DNA of 11,577 nucleotides from Myxococcales bacterium (lineage in GTDB: Bacteria; Myxococcota; Polyangia; Fen-1088): NCBI GenBank assembly GCA_003153875.1, contig PMBY01000211.1, positions 3,646 to 15,222 of the forward strand, given 5' to 3'. A program made the translations under genes and the position numbers. The notes beneath the pieces are model-generated. The model worked only from the letters and a program-made list of their open reading frames with translations. It had not been told where the DNA came from and ran no database searches. This document shows positions 1 to 6,228 of the stretch, piece after piece (within the stretch, counting starts at the first letter, position 1; every line of letters starts with the position of its first letter).

Positions 1-2
1 AC

Positions 3-224
3 GTACGATTTGCCGACGCGCGCGAGATCAAGTACGCCTACGTCGTGTTCGACGAGCACTACCAGGCGGCCACCACGGCCATCTTCAGTTTTCTCGAATC
101 GCACGCCATCTATTCACGGGGCCGTTACGGCGCGTGGACGTACAATGCGATGGAAGATTGCCTGCTGGCCGGCCGCGAAGTCGCGGCCACCATCGACGCA
201 ATTCCTGGGAGCAAGACACCATGA
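3..224 (+). CDS. FAD-dependent amine-oxidase-like oxidoreductase, C-terminal part
   Basis: The window opens inside this gene; about 73 codons remain, ending in TGA at 222-224. The visible protein contains a segment reading [20 protein letters not shown] followed by an REVAATI helix. From family knowledge, this resembles the C-terminal FAD-contacting segment of flavin amine oxidase, protoporphyrinogen-oxidase and UDP-galactopyranose-mutase-like proteins, in which an aromatic-rich loop and an 'M-x-D/E-A-x-x-x-G' helix close the flavin site. The N-terminal Rossmann fold lies outside the window, so the substrate cannot be named. The stop overlaps the start of the next gene (ATGA at 221-224), so the two are translationally coupled, which hints at a joint role in modifying a sugar or lipid. 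The reading frame is sure; the family is fairly sure; the function is open. Confidence 0.7.
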   Translation, partial: VRFADAREIKYAYVVFDEHYQAATTAIFSFLESHAIYSRGRYGAWTYNAMEDCLLAGREVAATIDAIPGSKTP

Positions 225-955
225 CCACCCCGTCCCCGTCCGCCGCCAAGCCGCATGTCTCCATCGTGATCCCGGTCTACAACGAAGAGGGAATCCTGCG
301 CGGCTCCGTGTTGGAGCTGCGCGAGAAGTTGCGGCCTTTTGGCTTCACCTACGAGCTGATTCTTTGTGAAAACGGCTCGCGCGACCGCACCGTGGAGATG
401 GGCAAGGAGATCGAGGCTGACTTCCCCGAGGTGCGCATGATCTCCGTCGGGGAACCCAACTACGGCCTGGCCATGAAGACCGGCATCCTTGCGGCGCGTG
501 GCGATTTCGTCATCTGTGACGAGATCGATCTATGCGACACCGAGTTCTACGCGCGCGCGCTGGCCTTGCTGGAAAGGACCGACACCGATCTGGTGGTTGG
601 GTCCAAGGCCATGGTGGGGTCGAACGACCAGCGCCCCTGGGTGCGGCGCATGGGCACTCGCGTATACAACGGCCTTTTGCGCGCGGTGTGCGGCTTCGGC
701 GGAACCGACACGCACGGGCTCAAGGCCTTCAAGCGCGAGGTTCTGCTGGAGACCGCGGAACGGTGCGTGCTCGACCGCGACGTCTTTGCCAGCGAGTTCG
801 TCATTCGAGCGCACCGCGAAAAGAAGAAGGTGGTGGAGATCCCGTTCGCCGTGCACGAGAAGCGACCACCCTCGATCAATCTTCTCAAGCGGGTTCCCCA
901 CGTGCTCCAGAGCGTGGCCAAGCTGGCCGTGTCGGTGCGCAAGACGGAAGTGTAG
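221..955 (+). CDS. Family 2 glycosyltransferase, soluble, dolichol-phosphate-mannose-synthase-like
   Basis: A 244-residue GT-A fold enzyme that should transfer a sugar from a nucleotide-sugar donor, probably to a lipid or polyprenyl-phosphate acceptor at the inner membrane face. The N-terminus [12 protein letters not shown] (residues 13-24) is the donor-binding start of GT2 enzymes. ENGSRDRT (50-57) is the second conserved strand and turn. DEID (100-103) stands where DPM1-type enzymes carry their metal-binding acidic motif. [15 protein letters not shown] (161-175) matches the acceptor-side region of that group. No membrane helix follows, so the form is soluble or peripheral. The ATG at 221 is preferred over an upstream in-frame start at 134 because GGGAG lies 9 bases before it, the previous gene ends in the same ATGA, and homology begins soon after. 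It is coupled to the flavoprotein upstream and convergent with the SDR gene. The acceptor is unknown. Confidence 0.88.
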   Translation: MTTPSPSAAKPHVSIVIPVYNEEGILRGSVLELREKLRPFGFTYELILCENGSRDRTVEMGKEIEADFPEVRMISVGEPNYGLAMKTGILAARGDFVICDEIDLCDTEFYARALALLERTDTDLVVGSKAMVGSNDQRPWVRRMGTRVYNGLLRAVCGFGGTDTHGLKAFKREVLLETAERCVLDRDVFASEFVIRAHREKKKVVEIPFAVHEKRPPSINLLKRVPHVLQSVAKLAVSVRKTEV

Positions 956-963
956 TTAGCTGT

Positions 964-1084
964 TTCACCACAGAGAGCACAGAGGTCACAGAGCCGGACC
1001 GGAAAGAAGGAAGGGTTGGCTTCTGTGCGATCCGAACCCTTCTTCCTATCCGATCTCTGTGTGCTCTGTGTCCTCTGTGGTGAA
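964..1084. repeat. CACAGAG-type long inverted repeat (arms facing inward)
   Basis: Positions 964-993 begin TTCACCACAGAG and continue as spaced CACAGAG words. Positions 1055-1084 are the imperfect reverse complement, ending CTCTGTGGTGAA. Pairing continues inward through a purine-rich stretch (about 1000-1017, GGAAAGAAGGAAGGG) against its pyrimidine-rich partner (about 1034-1053), giving a potential stem of some 50 base pairs. The element fills nearly the whole 133-base gap between the convergent glycosyltransferase and SDR genes. It could therefore act as a two-way transcription stop, although there is no clean T-tract. Both ends are flanked by AGCTA/TAGCT sequence that is also found at the second copy (3322-3393). 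Similar CACAGAG repeats occur in many environmental bacterial genomes; I know of no established function. Confidence 0.85.
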
Positions 1085-1088
1085 AAAG

Positions 1089-1862
1089 CTAGATTCCCCA
1101 GCCGCCACTCACGTGCAGACTGGTGCCCGTAACATAGGCGGCTTCGTCGGAGAGGAGGTACAGCACGGCGTTGACTGCGTCGTCGACGGAGCCGATGCGG
1201 CCGGCGGGAATGGTCTTGATCAGGCCGGCTAGCTCGGCCTCGTCCGCCGACCCGGAATCGACGAAGCCGGGAGACACGGCATTGACCGTGATCTTGTCCT
1301 TGGCCAAGGCCTTGGCCAGGCTGCGCACCAAACCCAGCACGCCCACCTTGGCCAGGTAGTGCGCGGTCAGCTGGGTTTGTGCCATCAGTCGATCGGCGTT
1401 GGCCATGGAGAAGGCCACGATGCGGCCCGCCTGCTGCTTTACCATGACCGGCGCGACCAGACGGGCGAGGTAGAAGAAGCTGTCCAAGTTGCCGGTGAAC
1501 ATCTCGCGCCAGCCGGCCGGCGTTTCATCGAGCACGTCTACGCGATGATAGGGACCCGCGCAGTGAATGAAGGCATCGATGCGACCCTGCCAGCCGAGCA
1601 CCTGGCGGACCAAGGCCGCGCACACCTCAGGGGTCGACACGTCGGCATGGACGGCTAGGGCCCGGCCGCCTCTGTCTTCGATGGCCACGGCGGTGGCCTC
1701 GGCTTCGGCGCGGCTCTTGCGGTAGCACAGCGCCACCGCCCAGCCCCGTTCGCCCAGACGCAGCCCCAGTTCTCGGCCAATGCCTTTGGCTCCGCCTGAG
1801 ATGAGGGCGGTTTTCTGAATGCGTTCACCCTGCGCGGGCGTCGATTCGCTGGCCACTGTCAC
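1089..1862 (-). CDS. Short-chain dehydrogenase/reductase (SDR), FabG/FolM-like, altered active site
   Basis: A 257-residue classical-length SDR. SGGAKGIG (22-29) is the dinucleotide-binding turn. Arg48 after the second strand (CYRKS) favours NADPH. HCAG (100-103) replaces the usual NNAG, Asn125 sits at the usual structural Asn, and SPG (197-199) is the conserved segment after the active site. The catalytic YxxxK motif is not intact: the sequence reads AHYLAK (167-172), so the residue four before Lys172 is His168 and the only Tyr (169) is three before it. The usual Ser is also not at its standard spacing (Ser152 is 20 before the Lys; Asn155 is at -17). The sequence around it resembles FolM/pteridine-reductase-like SDRs as well as 3-oxoacyl-ACP reductases, so the substrate is open. 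The start is GTG in a GTGA overlap with the dnaB stop, making this the last gene of the minus-strand run. Confidence 0.88.
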   Translation of the reverse strand: MTVASESTPAQGERIQKTALISGGAKGIGRELGLRLGERGWAVALCYRKSRAEAEATAVAIEDRGGRALAVHADVSTPEVCAALVRQVLGWQGRIDAFIHCAGPYHRVDVLDETPAGWREMFTGNLDSFFYLARLVAPVMVKQQAGRIVAFSMANADRLMAQTQLTAHYLAKVGVLGLVRSLAKALAKDKITVNAVSPGFVDSGSADEAELAGLIKTIPAGRIGSVDDAVNAVLYLLSDEAAYVTGTSLHVSGGWGI

Positions 1863-3265
1863 CGCCCGCTGTCACTGTCCTCGGCGTAGTTTTGGAACTT
1901 GGTGTACTCGCGCTGGAAGGTCAGCAGCACCGTGTCGGTGGGGCCGTGGCGGTTCTTGCCGATGATGAGCTCGGCTTTGTTCTTCTCCGCGCCCTCGGTG
2001 CCGTACATCTCCTCGCGATGGATGAAGAGGATCATGTCGGCATCTTGTTCGATGGCGCCTGATTCGCGCAGATCGGAGAGTTGCGGTCGCTTGTCTTCAC
2101 GCCTTTCCAGGCCGCGGTTGAGCTGCGACACCGCGATGACGGGAATATGCAGATCCTTGGCCAGGGCCTTGAGGCCGCGCGAAATGTCGGCGATCTCGCG
2201 CTCGCGCGACTCTTCTCGGCGTCCGCCCAGGCCTCGGGCGAGCTGAAGATAGTCCACCACCATCAAGCCGAGCGGTGGCCGACCGTTGCTGGTCGGCGGG
2301 AAGTACTTGGGATTGCCGCGAAAACGCCGCGCCTTGGCGCGCAGTTCGAGAATGTTGGGGGCGGCCGAGTCGTCAATGAGGATGGGGGCCTTGGTCAGCC
2401 GGTCGGCCGCGGGGTAGATGTGACTCTTCCAATCGCCGTACTCGATCATGCCTCGGCGCATGCGGCTGGAATCGATGCGGGCCTCGCCCGCCAGCATGCG
2501 TTCCATCAACTCGAACTTCGACATCTCGAGCGAGAAGATGAGCGCCGGGATGCCGTGCTCGAGTGCCGCATGGGTGGCCACGTTGATGGCCCACGAGGTC
2601 TTGCCCACGCCGGGCCGCGCGGCGACCACGATGAGGTTCTCGGGCTGAAAGCCCGCGGTGATCTCGTCCAGCTTGGTGAAGCCGGTGGGCACGCCGGTGA
2701 TCTGCCGGCGCTCCATGGAACGAGTCTGCAGCTCGTTGACCACATCGCCCAGCAACTCGCCCACGGGCTGAAAAGATTCGCGCCGATTCTGCTGCGCGAC
2801 CTTGAAGATCTGTGTCTCGGCATCATCGAGGAATTCCTCGTAGCTACCGAACTCGCCGTAGGCACGCGACTGAATCTCGGCGCAGGCGGCGATCAGCCGG
2901 CGCAGCGTCGCCTTTTCTTTCACCAGCCGGACATAGTGGCTGATGTTCTCGGCCGTGGGGACGGAGTTGGCCAGGGCGATGAGGTAGCTGGACCCACCCT
3001 CCAGGCGGGGCAGGGCGCCGCGCGATTTCAACTCGTCGCCGAGAGACACCACGTCGATGGGCTGGCGGCGTTGGTCCAGCTCCATCATGGCGGCAAAGAT
3101 CTCGCGGTGAGCCGGCAGCAAGAAGTCGTCCGCGGTCAGCACCGTGGCCATCTCGTCGAAGGCCACCGGCTTGACCAGCACGCCGCCCAGGGTAGACCGT
3201 TCCGCTTCCAGGTTGTGCGGTGGCAACCGCCCCGAAGGGCTGCCGTCTGCAAGCGAGTCAGCCAT
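1859..3265 (-). CDS. dnaB: Replicative DNA helicase DnaB
   Basis: A 468-residue complete protein, the usual DnaB length. It is the hexameric 5'-3' helicase that unwinds DNA at the replication fork and contacts primase. Residues 14-130 form the N-terminal helical domain, beginning LPPHNLEAERSTLGG. The RecA-like ATPase domain follows with Walker A ARPGVGKTS (216-224), Walker B LMVVDY (334-339), the SQLNRGLE motif (380-387) with the SDLRESGAIEQDAD stretch (397-410), and KNRHG (437-441) carrying the expected arginine finger. No intein or insertion is present. The ATG at 3265 is preceded by an AGTAGG ribosome-binding candidate. The gene is separated from rplI by a 162-base spacer holding the CACAGAG repeat, unlike the tight spacing elsewhere in the run. 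Its stop overlaps the GTG start of the SDR gene. A helicase loader gene is not in the window. Confidence 0.98.
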   Translation of the reverse strand: MADSLADGSPSGRLPPHNLEAERSTLGGVLVKPVAFDEMATVLTADDFLLPAHREIFAAMMELDQRRQPIDVVSLGDELKSRGALPRLEGGSSYLIALANSVPTAENISHYVRLVKEKATLRRLIAACAEIQSRAYGEFGSYEEFLDDAETQIFKVAQQNRRESFQPVGELLGDVVNELQTRSMERRQITGVPTGFTKLDEITAGFQPENLIVVAARPGVGKTSWAINVATHAALEHGIPALIFSLEMSKFELMERMLAGEARIDSSRMRRGMIEYGDWKSHIYPAADRLTKAPILIDDSAAPNILELRAKARRFRGNPKYFPPTSNGRPPLGLMVVDYLQLARGLGGRREESREREIADISRGLKALAKDLHIPVIAVSQLNRGLERREDKRPQLSDLRESGAIEQDADMILFIHREEMYGTEGAEKNKAELIIGKNRHGPTDTVLLTFQREYTKFQNYAEDSDSGR

Positions 3266-3321
3266 GAGAAACCTACTCTACGCCAATCGGACGCGAACTT
3301 GCGCTCCCACTTACAAACTGT

Positions 3322-3393
3322 CCGGCTCTGTGTCCTCTGTGCTCTCTGTGGTGAACTAGCTAGCTTCTTCCACCACAGAGGCCACAGAGGCCG
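3322..3393. repeat. CACAGAG-type inverted repeat, second copy (arms facing outward)
   Basis: Positions 3322-3355 read CCGG, then CTCTGTG words, then CTCTGTGGTGAA. After a short CTAGCTAGCTTCTTC centre, positions 3370-3393 read CACCACAGAGG and CACAGAGG words ending in CCGG. These are the same units as at 964-1084, but with the TGGTGAA ends facing each other in the middle and the CCGG ends outside, the reverse of the first copy. Together with the hairpin at 3415-3428 (GTCGT, CCGA loop, ACGAC), which overlaps the rplI stop codon and is followed on the minus strand by a short T-rich run (TTTTCTT), it fills most of the 3266-3427 gap between rplI and dnaB. It lies on the transcribed path and could weaken or partly end read-through into dnaB. 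That role is inference. Confidence 0.8.
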
Positions 3394-3427
3394 GATAAGA
3401 AAAGGGCCGGACTGGTCGTCCGAACGA

Positions 3428-3877
3428 CTACTGTTCCTTCTTCACGACCCAGACTTTGATCTTGGCCACCGTGTCGTGTCCCAGCTTGATGGGGACTTCG
3501 CTCATGCCCAGGTTGCGCAGCGGCTCGTCAAGATGGATCTTCTTGCTGTCCACCTTGATTCCCTGCTCGGCCAGGGCCTCGGCGATGTCACGGCTGGTGA
3601 CTGAGCCGTAAAGCTTGTCACCTTCGCCCACGGCACGGGACACCGACACCGAGACCTGTGACAGGCGATCCGCTTCCGATTGCAGTTCCTTGGCCAGTTT
3701 GGCCACCCGTGCGGCAATCGCACGCTGTTCATGGGCGAGACGGGCTTCATCCTTCTCGGTGGCCGGCACAGCCATGCCACGGGGAAGCAAATAGTTGCGC
3801 CAATAGCCGTCGCGAACGCTGACCACCTCCCCGGCCTTGCCCAGGTTTTCCATGTCTTCACGCAAGATGATTCGCAT
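3428..3877 (-). CDS. rplI: 50S ribosomal protein bL9
   Basis: A 149-residue protein, the normal bL9 length. It binds 23S rRNA at the base of the L1 stalk with its N-terminal domain, linked by a long helix to a second rRNA-binding domain. The signature is clear at residues 13-36: GKAGEVVSVRDGYWRNYLLP followed by RGMA. A charged helix (about 41-75) is the rigid connector, and the C-terminal domain includes GDKLYGSVTSRDIAEAL (86-102) and ends near the VPIKLGHD strand. A strong GGGAGGA ribosome-binding site lies 5 bases before the ATG. The start is only 18 bases after the rpsR stop, in the usual rpsF-rpsR-rplI order. Nothing unusual is seen in the protein. Confidence 0.97.
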   Translation of the reverse strand: MRIILREDMENLGKAGEVVSVRDGYWRNYLLPRGMAVPATEKDEARLAHEQRAIAARVAKLAKELQSEADRLSQVSVSVSRAVGEGDKLYGSVTSRDIAEALAEQGIKVDSKKIHLDEPLRNLGMSEVPIKLGHDTVAKIKVWVVKKEQ

Positions 3878-3895
3878 GATGTCCTCCCGCCTTTC

Positions 3896-4171
3896 CTACT
3901 TGCCGGTCACGGCAAAGGGCATGAGCGCGATCATGCGGGCGCGGGACACGGCCCGGCCGATCTCGCGCTGGTGCTTGGCACAATTGCCAGTCAACCGGCG
4001 CGGCACCAACTTCCCGCGGTCGGCGATGAAGTACTTGAGCAGCCCGGCGTCCTTGTAGTCGATCTTGAGGTTTTCGTCTGCGCAGAACTTGCAGGCCTTG
4101 CGGCGGCCCATCTTCTTGCGCCCACTTTCTTGCTCGAGATCGGCGTCCTTCTGTTGTTCTGGTCGTGCCAT
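3896..4171 (-). CDS. rpsR: 30S ribosomal protein bS18, zinc-binding (C+) form
   Basis: A 91-residue platform protein of the small subunit that pairs with bS6. Cys27-x2-Cys30 (ACKFCAD) and Cys64-x2-His67 ([10 protein letters not shown]) form a complete zinc-ribbon set, so this is the zinc-binding paralogue type rather than the zinc-independent form that lacks these residues. The [18 protein letters not shown] segment (45-62) is the conserved 16S rRNA- and bS6-binding core. The N-terminus has an unremarkable charged extension of about 20 residues. The ATG at 4171 is preceded by GGAGAGGAG at good distance, and the rpsF stop is only three bases upstream, so the two are effectively coupled. No single-stranded DNA-binding protein gene lies between rpsF and rpsR, in contrast to many other bacteria. 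Confidence 0.97.
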   Translation of the reverse strand: MARPEQQKDADLEQESGRKKMGRRKACKFCADENLKIDYKDAGLLKYFIADRGKLVPRRLTGNCAKHQREIGRAVSRARMIALMPFAVTGK

Positions 4172-4174
4172 GGC

Positions 4175-4705
4175 CTAGTCTCCTCTCCGGGTGGGCTCGT
4201 CGACCTTCCCGAACACGGCTTCCTCGAAATCGAAAGCGCCTTCTTCGTCTTCGTCGCCGAAGGGCCGCGCGCCGGCTTGTCCTGTGGCGATGGCTTCCTC
4301 GTCCGGCCCGGGCACCGAGGCGTTGGCAAACAACTCGTCGGTCACCTCGGACACGCGCGTGGCGGGATCCACGTTCTCGCCGATCTTGACCGAGTACTGG
4401 CGAATCACGCTGTCGGTCAGGTGCAGGTTGCGCTCGACCTCTTCGACCAGCCCCGGGTCTCCCAGATAGCGAAAGAAGACATAGATGCCCTTGAGCTGTT
4501 TCTTCACCTCGTAGGCAAGTTTGCGGCGTCCCCAGTTTTCAATCTTGAGCAAGGTGCCGCCACCCGCCTCGACCACGCCGCGAATCTTGGTGTTGGTCGC
4601 GCCGATGACCTCGTTGGTCACGTCGGGCTTGAGGATGAAGATGGTTTCGTACTCGCGCGTTCTGCCGGGGATGTCCCGGCACGAGACTCGTCTCTTTTCT
4701 GCCAT
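4175..4705 (-). CDS. rpsF: 30S ribosomal protein bS6 with long acidic C-terminal tail
   Basis: A 176-residue protein; typical bS6 is about 95-135. The core fold covers residues 17-110: REYETIFILKPDV (17-29), the NWGRRKLAYEVKKQLKGIYV stretch (57-76), and the VERNLHLTDSVIRQYSVKI helix and strand (90-108). It is preceded by a short basic extension and followed by a tail of about 65 residues rich in Asp, Glu, Gly and Ala, with acidic clusters near 151-155 and 159-162. In Escherichia coli the bS6 C-terminus is acidic and is extended by RimK with glutamates; the tail here is longer and encoded. The start at 4705 is supported by GGGAG with suitable spacing. It opens the rpsF-rpsR-rplI subcluster, 73 bases after pth. 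Confidence 0.96.
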   Translation of the reverse strand: MAEKRRVSCRDIPGRTREYETIFILKPDVTNEVIGATNTKIRGVVEAGGGTLLKIENWGRRKLAYEVKKQLKGIYVFFRYLGDPGLVEEVERNLHLTDSVIRQYSVKIGENVDPATRVSEVTDELFANASVPGPDEEAIATGQAGARPFGDEDEEGAFDFEEAVFGKVDEPTRRGD

Positions 4706-4730
4706 GTGTGTTCTCCCTTTGGACCTGTGT

Positions 4731-4752
4731 CCCGGCCGGTCAAGCCGCCGGG
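4731..4752 (-). promoter_or_regulatory. Hairpin in the rpsF leader, possible S6:S18 autoregulatory element
   Basis: On the minus strand the 73-base gap before rpsF holds a GC-only stem, CCCGGC pairing with GCCGGG. Two further G-C pairs can form inside if one G bulges, leaving a small CUUGA loop. It ends about 25 bases before the rpsF ATG and just ahead of the GGGAG ribosome-binding site. In many bacteria the bS6-bS18 complex binds an rpsF leader structure that presents a CCG motif mimicking its 16S site. A CCG is present on the 3' side of this stem, but I cannot confirm the published consensus by eye. It may equally be an ordinary GC-rich hairpin. Confidence 0.35.
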
Positions 4753-4778
4753 CAAGGAGTTGATTGGGGACGGGTGCC

Positions 4779-5369
4779 CTATGCGCCCGCCTCGCTTTCG
4801 TTCTTCTTGCGTTTGTTGAATGTGTTCATGGCCACCTGCAACCCGCTCTTCACGATGGTCTCGGTGGCATCGGCCGCTTCGGCAATCAGATCCGGCAGCA
4901 GGCGGCGTTCGTCTTCGGCGAAATCGGCCAGCACGTAGTCGGCCGCGTCCCACTGGGCAGGCGGCCGTCCGATGCCGAGGCGGACTCGGGAAAAATCCGG
5001 GGATCCCCACTCCTGGATGATCGACTGCAGGCCGTTGTGTCCGCCGCTTCCGCCGCCGAAGCTGAGCTTGAGCCGGCCCAACGGGACATCCAGCTCGTCA
5101 TGCACCACCACGGCCTGTTCGGGCGGAATCTTCCAGAACGCGGCCGCTCGTTGCACGGCCAGGCCGCTGCAGTTCATGAACTCCAGCGGCTTGCAGAAGA
5201 GCACGGGCTCGCCCGCCAAGGTGACCTCGCTCAATTCGGCCCCCAGCTTGAGGCGGGGCGCAGGAGATCCGGCGCGCCGCCGCAGTTCGTCGACCACCAT
5301 GAAGCCCGCATTGTGTCGGTTGCGCGCGTAGCGCGAGCCAGGATTGCCGAGACCCACCACAAGCCACAT
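4779..5369 (-). CDS. pth: Peptidyl-tRNA hydrolase
   Basis: A 196-residue enzyme that cleaves the ester bond of peptidyl-tRNAs released from stalled ribosomes, recycling tRNA in the cytoplasm. It begins MWLVVGLGNPGSRYARNRHN, with Asn9 and the catalytic His19 in place. FMNCSG (64-69) carries the tRNA-contacting Asn66, HDELD (90-94) holds the Asp91 that activates the His, and GGSGGHNGLQSI (106-117) carries Asn112. The length matches the bacterial family. The reading frame stays open far upstream, but that part runs antisense-like through the repetitive rplY tail as an Arg-rich shadow. The ATG at 5369 is therefore chosen because conservation starts exactly there. No strong ribosome-binding site is visible, so translation may depend on rplY, whose stop is 34 bases upstream. 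Confidence 0.97.
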   Translation of the reverse strand: MWLVVGLGNPGSRYARNRHNAGFMVVDELRRRAGSPAPRLKLGAELSEVTLAGEPVLFCKPLEFMNCSGLAVQRAAAFWKIPPEQAVVVHDELDVPLGRLKLSFGGGSGGHNGLQSIIQEWGSPDFSRVRLGIGRPPAQWDAADYVLADFAEDERRLLPDLIAEAADATETIVKSGLQVAMNTFNKRKKNESEAGA

Positions 5370-5403
5370 CTCATCTGTACTCGGCGACCCTGGCCCAGTC
5401 GGG

Positions 5404-6201
5404 TCACTTGCCCTTCTTCTCCGATTCCTTCTTTCCGGCCGGGGCCGCCTTGGCCGCAGCGGCCGGGGCTCCCTTGGCGCCTGCGGCCGGGGCTCCTTTG
5501 GCCCCCGCAGCAGCAGGCGCACCCGCAGCCGGCGCCGCGCCTGGAGCCGCGCCTGGAGCGGCAGCAGCCGCACCTTCGGCCGGAGCCGCGCCTTCGGCCG
5601 GAACCGCACCCGCCGCAACCTCCTCGACCTTTTCAGCCCGCGGCGCCACGACCGAGGCCAGGGCTTCCTTGGGGTCAAGCATGACCTTCACACCGGGCGG
5701 CAGCTTGAGATCGCTGGCGTGCAAGGCGTCGCCGATCTTGAGCGCGGTCACATCCATCTCGATCTTGGTCGGGATGTCTGCCGGCTTGGCGGTGATGGGA
5801 AGATTGCGATAGCTTTGGTGCAGGTTGCCTCCGTCGGTCACACCGACGGGAATGCCCAGCAAGAGGACGGGAATTGTCACCTTCACCATTTCGTCCAGGC
5901 TGACGCGAATGAAATCCACGTGCACCGGTTGGCGCGACATGGGATCGATCTGCACATCGCGGATCATCGCGGTCACGTCCTCGGCCTTGCCGTCACTCTG
6001 CACCGAAAGGGAAAAGACGGTGTTGCGCTTCCGGTCTTTGTCGAGCGCCTTCACCAGCATCACGGGATCGAGAGCCAGGGACAGCGACTTGGTCTGATGG
6101 CCGTAGAGAACGGCGGGGAGCTTGCCGGCGACGCGCGCCCTGTGCGCTGCACCCTTACCGGACAACGGGCGAATCTCGGCGGAAACCTTGGCAAAATCCA
6201 T
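5404..6201 (-). CDS. rplY: 50S ribosomal protein bL25 (general stress protein Ctc type)
   Basis: A 265-residue, two-domain bL25 of the Ctc/TL5 kind, which binds 5S rRNA. Residues 1-95 form the 5S-binding domain (SGKGAAHRARVAGKLPAVLYG, broken here at 14-34, and RDVQIDPMSRQPVHVDF at 81-97). Residues 100-188 form the second beta domain. From about 195 the protein becomes a low-complexity tail of Ala, Gly and Pro with scattered Lys, ending in a Lys-rich KKESEKKGK. The tail includes two perfect GAKGAPAA-type units and related repeats, coded by tandem DNA repeats (see 5437-5608). Ctc-type proteins often have charged or Ala/Pro-rich tails, but this one is long. An AGGA ribosome-binding site precedes the ATG, 27 bases after the prs stop, the usual prs-rplY-pth order. 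Confidence 0.96.
   Translation of the reverse strand: MDFAKVSAEIRPLSGKGAAHRARVAGKLPAVLYGHQTKSLSLALDPVMLVKALDKDRKRNTVFSLSVQSDGKAEDVTAMIRDVQIDPMSRQPVHVDFIRVSLDEMVKVTIPVLLLGIPVGVTDGGNLHQSYRNLPITAKPADIPTKIEMDVTALKIGDALHASDLKLPPGVKVMLDPKEALASVVAPRAEKVEEVAAGAVPAEGAAPAEGAAAAAPGAAPGAAPAAGAPAAAGAKGAPAAGAKGAPAAAAKAAPAGKKESEKKGK
5437..5608. repeat. Nested minisatellites coding the bL25 C-terminal tail
   Basis: Within the 3' part of rplY three tandem families follow each other. Three 24-base units (5437-5460, 5461-5484, 5485-5508) each begin GGCCGGGGC and code for eight-residue Ala/Gly/Lys/Pro blocks. Two 12-base units (5537-5548, 5549-5560) begin GCGCCTGGAGC and code for GAAP blocks. Two 18-base units (5573-5590, 5591-5608) begin CCTTCGGCCGGA and code for AEGAAP/AEGAVP. 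All unit lengths are multiples of three, so copy-number change would leave the frame open. The differences between units are mostly single bases. Confidence 0.85.
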
Positions 6202-6228
6202 GATGAAATCCTTTGTGCTCTGGCTCTC

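Noticed and set aside
532..1083. A second plus-strand frame overlapping the family 2 glycosyltransferase and the repeat
   Set aside because: It is an Arg/Gly-rich frame shadow of the glycosyltransferase that runs into repeat DNA; no homology-like features.
964..1084. CRISPR-like array suggested by repeated CACAGAG words
   Set aside because: There are no regular spacers of equal length; the words form one imperfect hairpin with related arms at a second site, and no cas genes are nearby.
2081..3604. A 507-codon open frame on the plus strand opposite dnaB and the rplI end
   Set aside because: It is an antisense shadow of a certain dnaB gene in GC-rich DNA, runs through the CACAGAG repeat, has His/Gln/Gly-rich composition and no recognisable domain.
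3680..4819. A 379-codon plus-strand frame opposite rplI, rpsR, rpsF
   Set aside because: It lies antisense to three certain ribosomal protein genes and crosses their boundaries; it has no family features.
5370..5678. Arg-rich upstream extension of pth overlapping the rplY tail
   Set aside because: It is another frame of the rplY minisatellites; conservation of Pth begins at the ATG at 5369 and the family has no such domain.
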